This document shows positions 1 through 8,969 of a DNA stretch of 43,197 bases, piece by piece (position 1 is the first letter of the stretch; each line of letters begins with the position of its first letter). Source of the stretch: an uncultured Streptococcus sp. (GTDB lineage: Bacteria; Bacillota; Bacilli; Lactobacillales; Streptococcaceae); the NCBI GenBank assembly GCA_934215455.1, contig CAKPZX010000009.1, positions 1-43,197 of the forward strand, given 5' to 3'. Below the pieces are notes generated by a model that searched no databases, had not been told where the DNA came from, and saw only the letters and a program-made list of their open reading frames with translations. The translations under genes were made by a program, and so were the position numbers.

Positions 1-833
1 GCAAATTGGATACTGGCGTTTAAAATACAACCAATAATCATGATTTTTGCCACCAAGACGAACCAGAACATGATGACCGCTAGGACGACCGAACCGAAGA
101 AACGAGCATCTAAGAAATGACTCACATAACGATCCACATATTTCCAAAAGATATTCAAGATCGCATACAGGACAGCAACAACGAAGGTCGCTCCTGGAAG
201 AACATATCTAAATTTTGGAATTTTGACATTTGGAAGGGTGTAATAGAGCAAGACCAGACTGACAAAAAGCAAGAGATAGATGGTCGGCTCTGTCAAATTC
301 AGTAAGCGCACATAAATCGTCCGATCAAATGAAAAGGTCCGATAAAGATAGCGAACGATCATTTTCCCAAACATGGAAAGAATGAGCGAAAGTCCAAACA
401 AGCCCTGCAAGGCAAAACTAATCAGAAAGCTAAAGAGTCGTCCCCAGATAATGCCACGCTCCTTTTCCACCCCATAACTCTTGTTATAGGCCCTTTGGAG
501 GTAGGCAATGCTCTGAGAGAAGATCCACAAAGCGGAAACAATCGAAAAACTCAGTAAGCCTGTCGAGGGTTTGGTCAAGACACTCGAAATCATCTGTGCC
601 ACTATTCGATATAAGGAGGCTGGCAAGACTTTTTGTAAGCTCAAAAGAATCTGAGTAGGACGAATATGAAAGTAAGGCAGAATATTGGCTGCAATCAGCA
701 TCAAAGGGAAAATGGAGATCAACAGATAATAGGCAACCGCAATGCTAGTGATATCAGACTCTGCACTCTGATAAAATCGCACGAAGCCTTTTATAAACGG
801 TTGATCCAGCACTTTTTTTATGGCTTTTTTCAT
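1..833 (-). CDS. YihY/BrkB-family inner membrane protein (3' part cut off by window)
   Basis: Reading from an ATG at 833 the frame stays open to base 1, giving about 277 residues without a stop, so the C-terminus lies outside the window. The product starts MKKAIKKVLDQPF and has several hydrophobic segments typical of the YihY/BrkB family (once called ribonuclease BN): an early segment around SIAVAYYLLISIFPLML, then PSTGLLSFSIVSALW, and a late segment FWFVLVAKIMIIGCIL. A good Shine-Dalgarno (GGAGGTGA) sits 3 bases before the ATG. It follows map by 83 bases on the same strand and is probably co-transcribed with it. The function of this family in streptococci is not established; only the family assignment is supported. 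Confidence 0.85.
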   Translation of the reverse strand, partial: MKKAIKKVLDQPFIKGFVRFYQSAESDITSIAVAYYLLISIFPLMLIAANILPYFHIRPTQILLSLQKVLPASLYRIVAQMISSVLTKPSTGLLSFSIVSALWIFSQSIAYLQRAYNKSYGVEKERGIIWGRLFSFLISFALQGLFGLSLILSMFGKMIVRYLYRTFSFDRTIYVRLLNLTEPTIYLLLFVSLVLLYYTLPNVKIPKFRYVLPGATFVVAVLYAILNIFWKYVDRYVSHFLDARFFGSVVLAVIMFWFVLVAKIMIIGCILNASIQF

Positions 834-916
834 TCGTCACCTCCCCATTTTACTAAAAAAGAGCAAAGAGCGAAACCAGACACTTGCCTTCAGCTCCATT
901 CTTTCCTCTCTATTTT

Positions 917-1777
917 TTAGTATGTTCCTTCTTCACCTTGACTAGTCAAGATCACTGGACCATCTTTTGTAATCACAAATTGATGCTCGTATTGACAAGA
1001 AAGGCCACCGTCGAGGGTCTTATGGGCCCAACCAGTTTCCATATCTGTATCAATCTCCCAAGTACCGGTATTAATCATTGGCTCAATCGTCAAGACCATC
1101 CCTTCACGTAAGCGAAGACCGCGTCCAGCACGACCATAATGTGGGACCATAGGTTCTTCATGCATGGTAGGCCCGACACCGTGTCCGACCAAATCACGCA
1201 CCACGCCATAGCCTTTGCTTTCCGCATACTCTTGAATCGCTGCACCAATATCTCCCAAGCGATTGCCAACGACCGCTTTCTCAATTCCCTTATAGAGACA
1301 TTCTTTGGTCACGTCCATCAAATCTTTGACTTCTTGCGAAACATTTCCAACCGCATAAGCCCAGCAAGAGTCCGCCAAGCCACCACTATAAGACTCCGTG
1401 TATTTCTTCACTTGGGCTACATTATCAAAATCTAATTTCGATACATCCAAAACAGACTTATCAAGCGGTTCTGACAAGACCATGTCTACCTTGAGGAGAT
1501 CCCCATCTTTGAGAATGACATGACGTGGAAAAGCATGGGCTACTTCGTCATTCAAACCACAGCAAGTCGCATAAGGATAATCCATGAGACTACCTTCTAC
1601 ACCGATTTGAAGTGGCAAGACATTGGCTTCTTTACAGCGACGACGGACATATTCCTCAACTTCCCATAGGTCAAGCCCTGGCTTGATCAAGTCACGTAAT
1701 CCAATATGGATGCTGGCAAGGAAATCTCCTGCACGATCCATGGCTTCAATTTCACGTTGTGATTTTAATGTAATCAT
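917..1777 (-). CDS. map: Methionine aminopeptidase, type I (streptococcal form with insert)
   Basis: This 286-residue cytosolic metalloprotease removes the initiator methionine from nascent proteins. The five metal ligands of the family are visible: D98 (KVDMV), D136 (ADSCW), H199 (GHGVG), E232 (TIEPM) and E264 (YEHQF). H206 in the MHEEP motif is the conserved second-shell histidine. There are 37 residues between the two aspartates, against about 10 in the E. coli enzyme; this matches the roughly 27-residue insertion known from streptococcal enzymes. The start has a strong GAGGAG site a few bases upstream. It lies 20 bases downstream of spxR and is probably in the same operon. Confidence 0.96.
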   Translation of the reverse strand: MITLKSQREIEAMDRAGDFLASIHIGLRDLIKPGLDLWEVEEYVRRRCKEANVLPLQIGVEGSLMDYPYATCCGLNDEVAHAFPRHVILKDGDLLKVDMVLSEPLDKSVLDVSKLDFDNVAQVKKYTESYSGGLADSCWAYAVGNVSQEVKDLMDVTKECLYKGIEKAVVGNRLGDIGAAIQEYAESKGYGVVRDLVGHGVGPTMHEEPMVPHYGRAGRGLRLREGMVLTIEPMINTGTWEIDTDMETGWAHKTLDGGLSCQYEHQFVITKDGPVILTSQGEEGTY

Positions 1778-1797
1778 TGTCTCCTCATTTCTTTTGT

Positions 1798-3075
1798 TTA
1801 ATTAATCTTAATCGTAATGGTTGCTTTCGCGACTAGCTGCAGATCTAAATACAAGCTAAAATCAACCAAGGCCGAACGTCTAGTTCGCCGAACAAGTTGG
1901 GGTTCAATGCGGATCACATCATCCACCTGCACAGCCTGTAAAAAATTGATGATCAACTGTTCGACAATCAAGCTACGCCCACTGTGTTGCATCATCTTGC
2001 GAATAACCTTCATCAGCACTTCGATCATGACCCCATTGGCCAAAACACCGCTTTTCTCCAGCATACTTGGCTCCACTGTGAATTGGTAATGGTCGTTCTC
2101 TGTTTGAATCTTTTGACCAATCTGCTCACTAAAGGTTGGTAAGCTCGAAAACTGCACCTTGCTAATCCGATCCATGACATCCCGACGCGTAATAACACCC
2201 AGCAAGGTCTGGTTAGTACGAACAACAGGAATCATTTCATAATCTTCAGCGATCATCCGTTGGCTAATCGTCGCAATGCTGGTGGACAAATTAGTGGTAA
2301 AAATGGTCCGTGACATCACCTTATCAAGGGTCGTCTGAGGCGCCTTATCTCCAGCATCTCTCATGGTCACGACCCCCACCACCATCTGGTGCTGATTGAC
2401 AACCGGAAAACGACTAAAGCGATTCTTTCGAACCAAATCTAAATAATCCCGGACCGTATCCGTCTCAGAAAGATAGCCGTACTCATGGAAGGGCCGATAG
2501 ACCTGCTCGACTGTCAAGATATCCGTCTTGATCTGCATGTTAGACAAGGCCTTATTGATCATAGTCGCGACGGTATAGGTATCGTGTGAAGTTCGTATGA
2601 CTGGGATTTTCACCTGATTAGCCAGATCAATCACATCCTCACTGACCTCAAAGCCACCTGTCACTAAGACCGCATTGTCATGCTTAAGAGCCAATCGTTG
2701 GATGCTAGTGCGGTCTCCCACGATCAAAAGGCCTCCTTCAGACACATAGTCTAGGACGTGCTTTTCCGTCATGGCACCGATGTAAAATTTATTAAATTCT
2801 TTTTCGAGACCTTCCTCACCTGCTAATATTTCAGAGCCAGTGATTTCTAAAATTTCCCGATAAGTCAAGTGCTCTAGTACAGCTTTTTTCGATTTGACAC
2901 GGATGGTCCCGCTTCTAGGACGCGTTTCTACAATTCCTTGATTTTCAGCTTCTTTAATGGCCCGATAAGCCGTCCCATCACTGACATTCAAAAAGTTGGA
3001 AATACTGCGGACACTGACCCGTTTTCCAATCGGCAATTTTTCGAGATAGTCTAAAATCTCTTGGTGTTTACTCAT
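1798..3075 (-). CDS. spxR: SpxR-type transcription regulator (HTH-DRTGG-CBS-HotDog)
   Basis: The 425-residue product has four parts in order. An N-terminal winged-helix region (about 1-60, VSDGTAYRAIKEAENQGIV) comes first, then a DRTGG-like domain (about 70-180). Two CBS domains follow (about 190-305; note PVVNQHQMVVGVVTMRDAG and VVRTNQTLLGVITRRDV), then a hot-dog fold (about 310-425). This architecture matches pneumococcal SpxR, which controls pyruvate oxidase SpxB and the hexosaminidase StrH; the CBS domains probably sense adenine nucleotides. The start ATG overlaps the stop of the upstream acetyltransferase by 8 bases, so translation is likely coupled. The YtoI protein of bacilli has a similar layout. 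Function is inferred from architecture. Confidence 0.88.
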   Translation of the reverse strand: MSKHQEILDYLEKLPIGKRVSVRSISNFLNVSDGTAYRAIKEAENQGIVETRPRSGTIRVKSKKAVLEHLTYREILEITGSEILAGEEGLEKEFNKFYIGAMTEKHVLDYVSEGGLLIVGDRTSIQRLALKHDNAVLVTGGFEVSEDVIDLANQVKIPVIRTSHDTYTVATMINKALSNMQIKTDILTVEQVYRPFHEYGYLSETDTVRDYLDLVRKNRFSRFPVVNQHQMVVGVVTMRDAGDKAPQTTLDKVMSRTIFTTNLSTSIATISQRMIAEDYEMIPVVRTNQTLLGVITRRDVMDRISKVQFSSLPTFSEQIGQKIQTENDHYQFTVEPSMLEKSGVLANGVMIEVLMKVIRKMMQHSGRSLIVEQLIINFLQAVQVDDVIRIEPQLVRRTRRSALVDFSLYLDLQLVAKATITIKIN

Positions 3076-3619
3076 AGAAGTCCCCTCTACCTAGGCGGAA
3101 ATCATAATAATCGCGCATTTTACGCGTATAGCGGTCACTCCCTTTGAATTGACGAAAGAGACGAAAGCCAGCCTTTAAAGCGACCTTTTGACTCCCGGCA
3201 TTTTCAACATGGGTGACAATCTTAAGCTCCTTCAGTTGAAATTTCTCAAATGATAGATAAACCAACTCTTTGACCGCTTCTGTCATCAGACCCTTTCCCC
3301 AAAAATCCTTGCGTAAAAAGTAGCCTAATTCAGCCTCACCCTTAATTTCATCCAACTTTTCAAACTTGATGGAGCCGATCATCTGATTAGTTTCCTTATC
3401 ACAGATCGCCCAAACCCCTAAGGGATTTTTCATGAAATAGTTGGCTAGTACATATTTAGTTTCAGCAAGATCAGCTTGTGCAGGAAAGATAAATTGCAGG
3501 TTATCAGGATTCGAAGCAATCTTATAAAAATCTTCCGCATCCTCAAAGAGAAAAGGTCGTAAATACAACCTTTGTGTTTCAATTAGTGAATAGGCAGCTA
3601 AGTGCGTCCAAATATTCAT
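3068..3619 (-). CDS. GNAT-family N-acetyltransferase (RimJ/RimL-like)
   Basis: About 183 residues with the RimJ/L-type GNAT pattern: IETQRLYLRPFLFEDAEDFY near the N-terminus, IGSIKFEKLDEIKGEAELGY in the middle, then the acetyl-CoA-binding stretch DFWGKGLMTEAVKELV and the C-terminal GFRLFRQFKGSDRYTRKM. The substrate could be a ribosomal protein N-terminus or a small amine and cannot be told from sequence. I place the start at the second ATG (3619) because GGAG lies six bases before it; the first in-frame ATG (3631) lacks a Shine-Dalgarno. The 3' end overlaps spxR by 8 bases, and murA ends 56 bases upstream with no terminator between. Confidence 0.85.
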   Translation of the reverse strand: MNIWTHLAAYSLIETQRLYLRPFLFEDAEDFYKIASNPDNLQFIFPAQADLAETKYVLANYFMKNPLGVWAICDKETNQMIGSIKFEKLDEIKGEAELGYFLRKDFWGKGLMTEAVKELVYLSFEKFQLKELKIVTHVENAGSQKVALKAGFRLFRQFKGSDRYTRKMRDYYDFRLGRGDFYE

Positions 3620-3675
3620 TTCAAACTCCATTGTTCGTGTATCCAGCCACCACTATCAGATCCCAAGTTCTGTCA

Positions 3676-4935
3676 CTATTCCTCTATCAACTGGATGTCT
3701 GCTCCAAGTTGGGTCAATTTATGAATAATATCTGAATACCCGCGAAGGATGTATTCCACATTTGTAATTTCTGTTGTTCCAGAAGCCATGAGACCTGCAA
3801 TCACCAAAGCCGCACCAGCTCGAAGATCCGTCGCTTTCACACTGGATCCTGTCAATTGATTTGGCCCTTCATAGATAATGTGGTCATTCAAGGTCGAAAT
3901 AGTGGCTCCCATTTTAGCCAATTCTGGTACATGGTTGACCCGTTTTTCATAAATCGTATCAACGATTTGTCCACGTCCTGCAGCCGTTAAGAGCAAAGGT
4001 GTGATCGGTTGTTGCAAATCAGTCGCAAAACCAGGATAAGGAGACGTTTTGATCTGGATGGCCTTCAGGCCTGTTTGCTTTTCTACAAAGATGCTATCTT
4101 CGGAAATGGTCATACGCACACCCATTTCCTCTAACTTGGCAATATAGCTCTCTAAATGCTCGTACAGGACATTATTGATCTGGATACCTTCCCCAATAGC
4201 AGCTGCAAGGGCAATATAGGTTCCTGCTTCGATGCGATCCGGAATCACCTGATGTCTCGTTCCATGCAATTGTGGAACACCATCAATGATAATAATATCT
4301 GTACCCGCTCCCCGAATATGGGCTCCCATGTTGTTGAGCAAGGTCACCACATCGATAATCTCAGGTTCTCGCGCAGCATTTTCGATCACTGTCCGGCCTT
4401 CAGCCTTGACTGCTGCCAAAATCGTATTGATCGTTGCACCGACACTAACAGTATCCATGTAGATGTTTGCTCCTTGAAGAGGCTTGCCATCAGTCGCAAG
4501 TTTCATACTAGAGCCATCCATGGTCATAGCGGCTCCCATCGCTTCAAAGGCCTTCAAATGCAAATCAATCGGACGTGGTCCAAGGTCACATCCACCAGGA
4601 AGCCCAACCGTTGCTTGACCATAGCGTCCTAGTAAGCTGCCATAGAAATAATAGGAAGCTCGCAGACTGTTGATCTTTCCAAATGGCATGGGCATATTCT
4701 TCACCCCACGTGGATCAATGACCAAACTGTCTTCTTTGCGCTCGATCTTAGCCCCCATGATGGTCATGATTTCAATCAGACTCGCCACGTCGGAGATATC
4801 CGGTACCCCATCAAGGGTCACGATATCATCTGCCAGAATGGTCGCCGGAATCAGGGCTACTACACTATTTTTTGCACCACTAATGGTCACCTCTCCTTTT
4901 AGAGGGCGACCACCATTTATTACAATTTTTTTCAT
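3676..4935 (-). CDS. murA: UDP-N-acetylglucosamine 1-carboxyvinyltransferase (MurA2/MurZ type)
   Basis: This enzyme transfers enolpyruvate from PEP to UDP-GlcNAc, the first committed step of peptidoglycan synthesis, in the cytosol. From the ATG at 4935 the protein has 419 residues, the usual length for the second streptococcal MurA. The PEP-reactive cysteine is C116 in [20 protein letters not shown], and K22 in SGAKNS is the conserved substrate lysine. Fosfomycin targets that cysteine, so the enzyme should be sensitive. An upstream TTG (4959) is in frame and has a good Shine-Dalgarno (AAAGGA), so an eight-residue extension cannot be excluded. Homologues start at the ATG, which I prefer. Low-GC Gram-positives usually carry a second murA; none is in this window. 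Confidence 0.95.
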   Translation of the reverse strand: MKKIVINGGRPLKGEVTISGAKNSVVALIPATILADDIVTLDGVPDISDVASLIEIMTIMGAKIERKEDSLVIDPRGVKNMPMPFGKINSLRASYYFYGSLLGRYGQATVGLPGGCDLGPRPIDLHLKAFEAMGAAMTMDGSSMKLATDGKPLQGANIYMDTVSVGATINTILAAVKAEGRTVIENAAREPEIIDVVTLLNNMGAHIRGAGTDIIIIDGVPQLHGTRHQVIPDRIEAGTYIALAAAIGEGIQINNVLYEHLESYIAKLEEMGVRMTISEDSIFVEKQTGLKAIQIKTSPYPGFATDLQQPITPLLLTAAGRGQIVDTIYEKRVNHVPELAKMGATISTLNDHIIYEGPNQLTGSSVKATDLRAGAALVIAGLMASGTTEITNVEYILRGYSDIIHKLTQLGADIQLIEE

Positions 4936-5029
4936 CTTAATAATTATTAGCTCTTTCAAGTCTTTTTCCTTTTACTATCGTTTTTTGTAACGGAAATAAA
5001 AGGGACAACGTATTCAAAATACTGCATCT

Positions 5030-5035
5030 ATTATA
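5030..5035 (-). promoter_or_regulatory. Extended -10 promoter of murA
   Basis: On the minus strand the sequence reads TGGTATAAT, a TGn-extended -10 box. It lies about 70 bases upstream of the murA start and just downstream of the metK terminator. No good -35 is visible, as expected for extended -10 promoters. Confidence 0.65.
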
Positions 5036-5085
5036 CCACAGATCGACCTATTTTTCCATCTGTAGGAATTTTCAAAACGAAAAAA

Positions 5086-5110
5086 AGCTAGGATCAACTT
5101 GACCCCAACT
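5086..5110 (-). terminator. Rho-independent terminator of metK
   Basis: The minus strand forms an 11-bp stem (arms 5100-5110 and 5086-5096, three G-U pairs) with a 3-base loop, followed by a run of seven U. It lies 17 bases after the metK stop and separates metK from murA. Confidence 0.8.
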
Positions 5111-5126
5111 TTTCCATTTCAACTAA

Positions 5127-6317
5127 TTATTTTACAGCTTCTTTCAAGGCTTCTACCTTGTCCAAACGTTCCCATGGAAGGTCGATATCCGTCCGTCCCA
5201 TATGGCCATAAGCCGCTGTTTGACGGTAGATTGGACGTTTCAAATCCAACATTTGGATGATTCCTGCAGGACGAAGATCAAAGATCTCACGCGCTGCTGC
5301 TTCTAATTTGCTCTCAGCAACAGTACTTGTACCGAAAGTATCGATCCGAACAGATACTGGATGAGCCACCCCAATTGCATAAGCCAATTGCACTTCTGCT
5401 TTCTTAGCAAGACCTGCCGCCACAATGTTTTTAGCAATGTAACGAGCTGCATAAGAAGCTGAACGGTCCACCTTAGTGGCATCCTTACCAGAGAAGGCAC
5501 CACCACCGTGACGGGAGTATCCACCATAAGTATCCACGATGATCTTACGACCTGTCAAACCTGAGTCTCCTTGAGGCCCACCAATAACAAAGCGACCTGT
5601 TGGGTTGATGAAGAATTTAGTCTCAGCATCTAGATAAGAAGCTGGAATCACTTCTTTGATAACCTTGTTAATCACATCTTCGTGGATTTGTTCATTGCTA
5701 ACATCTGGATCGTGTTGAGTTGAAATAACAACCGTATCCACGCGCACTGGCTGGTCATTTTCATCATACTCAACCGTAACTTGAGATTTCGCATCTGGAC
5801 GAAGATAGCTAATTTCCCCAGACTTACGAAGCTCTGCCAATCGACGAACCAACTTGTGGCTGAGTGAAATTGGCAATGGCATGAGTTCTTCTGTTTCATC
5901 CACCGCAAAACCAAACATGAGACCTTGGTCTCCTGCTCCGATCAAGTCAAGTGGATCTTGGTCCGCATTTCCACGAACTTCCAAGGCTTCATTAACCCCT
6001 TGGGCAATATCAGGAGATTGTTCCACCAAAGATGGGTGTACTCCTACCGTCTCAGCAGAGAATCCATATTCTGTATTGGTATACCCAATCTCTGCAATCG
6101 TATCACGAACCACACGGTTAATATCCACATAAGCAGTCGTTGAAATCTCACCAAAGACATGCACGGAACCAGTATAAACAGCTGTTTCGGCAGCCACGTG
6201 AGCTTCTGGATCTTGCTCTAAAATAGCATCTAAAATAGCATCTGAAATTTGGTCTGCAATCTTATCTGGATGCCCCTCAGATACTGATTCAGACGTGAAA
6301 AGTTTACGTTCTGACAT
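5127..6317 (-). CDS. metK: S-adenosylmethionine synthetase
   Basis: This 396-residue cytosolic enzyme makes S-adenosylmethionine from methionine and ATP. Family signatures are visible: [16 protein letters not shown] near residue 15 (ATP and Mg binding), [12 protein letters not shown] near 125, and the phosphate-binding GGGAFSGKD near 265. Length is normal for the family. The gene is monocistronic, with its own extended -10 promoter, an SMK-box riboswitch covering the ribosome-binding site, and a terminator. The Shine-Dalgarno is an unusual run of six G, 8 bases before the ATG, and is part of the riboswitch. Confidence 0.98.
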   Translation of the reverse strand: MSERKLFTSESVSEGHPDKIADQISDAILDAILEQDPEAHVAAETAVYTGSVHVFGEISTTAYVDINRVVRDTIAEIGYTNTEYGFSAETVGVHPSLVEQSPDIAQGVNEALEVRGNADQDPLDLIGAGDQGLMFGFAVDETEELMPLPISLSHKLVRRLAELRKSGEISYLRPDAKSQVTVEYDENDQPVRVDTVVISTQHDPDVSNEQIHEDVINKVIKEVIPASYLDAETKFFINPTGRFVIGGPQGDSGLTGRKIIVDTYGGYSRHGGGAFSGKDATKVDRSASYAARYIAKNIVAAGLAKKAEVQLAYAIGVAHPVSVRIDTFGTSTVAESKLEAAAREIFDLRPAGIIQMLDLKRPIYRQTAAYGHMGRTDIDLPWERLDKVEALKEAVK

Positions 6318-6325
6318 AAAAATGT

Positions 6326-6404
6326 CCCCCCTTAAAAAAATATTGTTATAGAGTTACAAAGTACTGATAGAAGATTTCTACCACCTTATCGGGACCATAT
6401 AACA
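6326..6404 (-). promoter_or_regulatory. SMK box (SAM-III) riboswitch upstream of metK
   Basis: The leader carries the conserved SMK-box blocks in order: GGTCCCGA (6396-6389), AAGGTGG (6387-6381), CTTTGTAAC and the G-rich Shine-Dalgarno GGGGGGAC (6331-6324). Pairings I can draw are P1 between TGTTATA (6404-6398) and TATAACA (6350-6344), and an internal hairpin GGTAGA/TCTATC. A switch helix pairs ATGGTCCC with GGGACAT over the Shine-Dalgarno, with one bulged G. SMK boxes of lactic acid bacteria bind SAM and occlude the ribosome-binding site, so metK translation should fall when SAM is plentiful. Confidence 0.93.
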
Positions 6405-6408
6405 CTTC

Positions 6409-6414
6409 ATTATA
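6409..6414 (-). promoter_or_regulatory. Extended -10 promoter of metK
   Basis: The minus strand reads TGGTATAAT immediately upstream of the SMK box, placing the transcript start a few bases before the 5' arm of P1. This fits a leader containing the whole riboswitch. Confidence 0.75.
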
Positions 6415-6453
6415 CCATAATTTCCCATATAACTTCTTTGTTTCTATAAAGAA

Positions 6454-6480
6454 AAAGATATAGTTTTAAACTATATCTTT
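6454..6480 (-). terminator. Terminator after the 392-residue membrane protein gene
   Basis: A 13-bp AT-rich inverted repeat (arms 6454-6466 and 6468-6480) starts inside the stop codon of the upstream gene. It is followed on the minus strand by CTTTTTCTTT. The stem is long but weak, so efficiency is uncertain. Confidence 0.6.
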
Positions 6481-7658
6481 TAACTTGCACTTTCTTCCTC
6501 ACTCCCCCTGGAACCAATCCAGATAAGGATTACTAACAGAATCGATACAGGACTACGAGATCCAAAAACGGAAAGCCCAAAAAATACCATCGCTGCGCTT
6601 AAAAATCCAGTTCTCCCCCGCTTCATTCCTAACCAAAGTAAAATCGTCGCAATAAGATAAAGGCCATGGAAAAGAAACGTAAAAGCTAGATATAGGATCG
6701 CATAGCTTCCTGCACTCATTAGGGCAAGAAAAAGAAAACTAAGGCTTAACACAGCTATAGCCAAGGATGTCCATAGCCAAGGGGAATTTAGCGAGAGCCC
6801 TTTTGGATCGTTGTCCGAATCAGCTTGACATTCACTTTGCTCAGGACTTTCTGTTATCACTTCATCCCCTGTATCATCTGATTTCAATCGTTTAATTTCA
6901 GAAGTTTCACTGACTTCCTCCGATCCATTCTCAGCTAGTCCTTCTATAGCATATTTATCAAAAACACCGTTAACACGACATACTTGGTAAATAGATAAAA
7001 CAAGATAAAATATTACTACAGACGATAAATCATAAGGTTGCACCAAATAACCAATTATTTTAACCGAGCACAGCAGCAATAAGATCGTCGAATATAATTT
7101 TAAGGATCTTAAATCCTCTTTTGTCATTAGGAGCAGAAAAAGTAAAACGACAGCAACATTAAAGGCAAAGGCAAGAAAATACTGGATGATTACATAAGAA
7201 GGAACTGCAAAATATAGACTATTAGTAGACAGTTCAAAAGTTGCTAATGCTAGGCCAAGAAAACAAGTCCCTGTTTGCCAACTACGTCTACTCTTCCACG
7301 AAACCAAGAGCGGTTTCAGCTCCACCTTCCTTAATAGCATAGAAGTTGACAGGAAACAAATACCAAATAAACTTGCTAGAATAATTGACTTGCTTTGACT
7401 AAGGTAAAACAATAGGAGAGAATGGATAAATTGACTAAATGATAAAATCGCAAGCCCTACCAATCCTTCAACATTTAGTTTTCTCTCCTGAATTTTCCAT
7501 AAAAACCAGCAGATAAACCCATACTTAGGTATGTCAAATAGAAGAGAGAGCGGCTCTAAAGAACCCGATCCATTTTCACTACCTGCTATCCAAACAGTCG
7601 AAATATAAAGAAACACTACTAAATAAATTAGGCCCTGATACCATGTTTTTCTAGACAT
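6480..7658 (-). CDS. Multi-pass membrane protein of unknown function, large member of a local family
   Basis: I do not recognise this 392-residue protein. It has about eight hydrophobic segments in residues 8-232, then a very acidic hydrophilic loop (about 235-285, rich in E, D and S). A final block of about four membrane segments spans residues 290-385. That last block resembles the two small proteins encoded just upstream: IATILLWLGMKRGRTGFL here, IATVLLWNGKRMRNKTTL and IGAFLIRLGMKKGNKSLL in the others. No catalytic motif is visible. It has its own extended -10 promoter and a weak terminator overlapping its stop codon. The charged tail (GSEEESAS) should be cytosolic under the positive-inside rule, but topology is inferred. 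Confidence 0.75.
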   Translation of the reverse strand: MSRKTWYQGLIYLVVFLYISTVWIAGSENGSGSLEPLSLLFDIPKYGFICWFLWKIQERKLNVEGLVGLAILSFSQFIHSLLLFYLSQSKSIILASLFGICFLSTSMLLRKVELKPLLVSWKSRRSWQTGTCFLGLALATFELSTNSLYFAVPSYVIIQYFLAFAFNVAVVLLFLLLMTKEDLRSLKLYSTILLLLCSVKIIGYLVQPYDLSSVVIFYLVLSIYQVCRVNGVFDKYAIEGLAENGSEEVSETSEIKRLKSDDTGDEVITESPEQSECQADSDNDPKGLSLNSPWLWTSLAIAVLSLSFLFLALMSAGSYAILYLAFTFLFHGLYLIATILLWLGMKRGRTGFLSAAMVFFGLSVFGSRSPVSILLVILIWIGSRGSEEESAS

Positions 7659-7707
7659 ATATTACCTCTACTTTCATAGTATTGTATTAAACTATTTATT
7701 CACTCTC

Positions 7708-7713
7708 ATTATA
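7708..7713 (-). promoter_or_regulatory. Extended -10 promoter of the 392-residue membrane protein gene
   Basis: The minus strand reads TGGTATAAT about 50 bases upstream of the ATG at 7658. No terminator is obvious between this and the preceding gene. Confidence 0.6.
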
Positions 7714-7789
7714 CCACAATTTGTAACCACTTCCTCAGTGTTTTCTTGCTATATAAAAAAGATCGGATTTATCGTCCTACCTTCTATCA

Positions 7790-8218
7790 TCACTCTCCAT
7801 TTTCAAACGTTACAGTTTCTAAAAAAACCAATATTGTCATTATAAGGGATGAAAAGAAAAAGAGAGACCACTCAGGATCATACGCTGCAATCATTGAAAC
7901 GAAATAAAGTCCTGAAGCGATGTAAAGAGTTGTCTTATTGCGCATCCTTTTCCCATTCCAAAGCAAGACGGTCGCAATGATAAAACAGAGGATATGACGC
8001 CATAGGAAAGCTAGTAGTAGAATTCCCCATCCTCCCAATGCAACTGTAATACATAGAAGTATACTAAGATAGCCGAGGGCTAAGTAAAATGCTAAGCTTA
8101 AAATAACTGAAGTTGGGACAGGTTTTTGTTGATCTTGCTCAACAATTGGTGGCTGAACATATTTTTCAGTCATTCCCTCTTTTTCTTGGTTTGTTTCAAA
8201 ATTTTGTTGTTCTGTCAT
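7790..8218 (-). CDS. Small membrane protein of unknown function, paralogue of the neighbouring gene
   Basis: 142 residues. The first 45 are hydrophilic and rich in Q and E (MTEQQNFETNQEKEGM), and the rest is almost entirely hydrophobic with about four membrane segments. It aligns by eye with the 147-residue protein at 8356-8799: LSLAFYLA against LSVAFYLS, LLWNGKRMRNK against LIRLGMKKGNK, and AAYDPEWSLF against LAFDPDWEIF. The ATG has a good AGGAGAAAG site. No enzymatic or transport motif is visible. Candidate roles such as an immunity-like or accessory membrane protein would be guesses. Confidence 0.75.
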   Translation of the reverse strand: MTEQQNFETNQEKEGMTEKYVQPPIVEQDQQKPVPTSVILSLAFYLALGYLSILLCITVALGGWGILLLAFLWRHILCFIIATVLLWNGKRMRNKTTLYIASGLYFVSMIAAYDPEWSLFFFSSLIMTILVFLETVTFENGE

Positions 8219-8355
8219 AACTTTCTCCTAAAGTTCTTCCTCATTCTTTCAAAGAATAGCACTAAAAAATCGACTAGAAGATTTGTTTTTTTCTATAGCT
8301 TTAATCGACCTGAATACTTTTTATTGAGTAAAGTTGTCAATACCTACCTTTTTCA

Positions 8356-8799
8356 TTAATAGCTTTTCTCTTCTTTAACCAGGAGTGTTCCGATTAAATC
8401 CAGAACACCTAAACATAAGGGAGCAATTCGAAATATTTCCCAGTCTGGATCAAAAGCCAAGATGATTGACAGCAGATAGAGTCCAATACTCGCATAAAGA
8501 AGGCTTTTATTCCCCTTCTTCATCCCTAGTCGAATTAGAAAGGCCCCAATCGCAAGACTTAATAAGTTTGGACCAAGGAAAATCAAAACGACAAATCCCC
8601 ATCCATAACCCCAAAGTGCAAATAAAGAGACAAACAATACAAGATAGATAATGGATAAGTAAAAGGCCACTGAAAGAAGAATAGAATGTAAGCTATTTTC
8701 TTTTGGAGGATTCTGAACAAATACAGAATTGGGATAATCTTCACTTCTCTTACTAGGTTCCTTATTTTCTTCAAAATGTTTCTCTTGGTCTGTCATCAC
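8356..8799 (-). CDS. Small membrane protein of unknown function, paralogue of the neighbouring gene
   Basis: 147 residues with the same plan as the gene at 7790-8218: a charged N-terminal tail of about 40 residues (MTDQEKHFEENKEPSKRSED), then about four hydrophobic segments. A basic turn (LGMKKGNKS) and an acidic DPDWE motif separate segments. The two genes are 137 bases apart on the same strand and probably arose by duplication; identity is modest. A short inverted repeat (8828-8841) lies in its 5' leader. The function is unknown. Confidence 0.75.
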   Translation of the reverse strand: MMTDQEKHFEENKEPSKRSEDYPNSVFVQNPPKENSLHSILLSVAFYLSIIYLVLFVSLFALWGYGWGFVVLIFLGPNLLSLAIGAFLIRLGMKKGNKSLLYASIGLYLLSIILAFDPDWEIFRIAPLCLGVLDLIGTLLVKEEKSY

Positions 8800-8969
8800 G
8801 GTTTCCTACCTTTCATATAACAACAACCCCAGGTCCCTGGGCGAATAAGAAAATTAGATAGCAAATTTTATGTATCATCACACTCTCATTCCTCTAGACG
8901 AATCAGCCAAGCGTGATCTCAAAAACAAACTTTCTATTAGATCTATATCAAGTTTTAGACAGGATTTTT

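Noticed and set aside
4156..4632. 158-residue plus-strand ORF
   Set aside because: Antisense shadow of murA with no ribosome-binding site or recognisable protein character.
8126..8359. 77-residue plus-strand ORF near the small membrane genes
   Set aside because: It overlaps a clear minus-strand gene and its composition is Phe/Leu-rich noise; no promoter or Shine-Dalgarno.
8828..8841. Palindrome CCCAGGTCCCTGGG in the leader of the 147-residue gene
   Set aside because: Only a 4-6 bp stem, no U tract and no matching copy elsewhere; too little to call a regulatory site.
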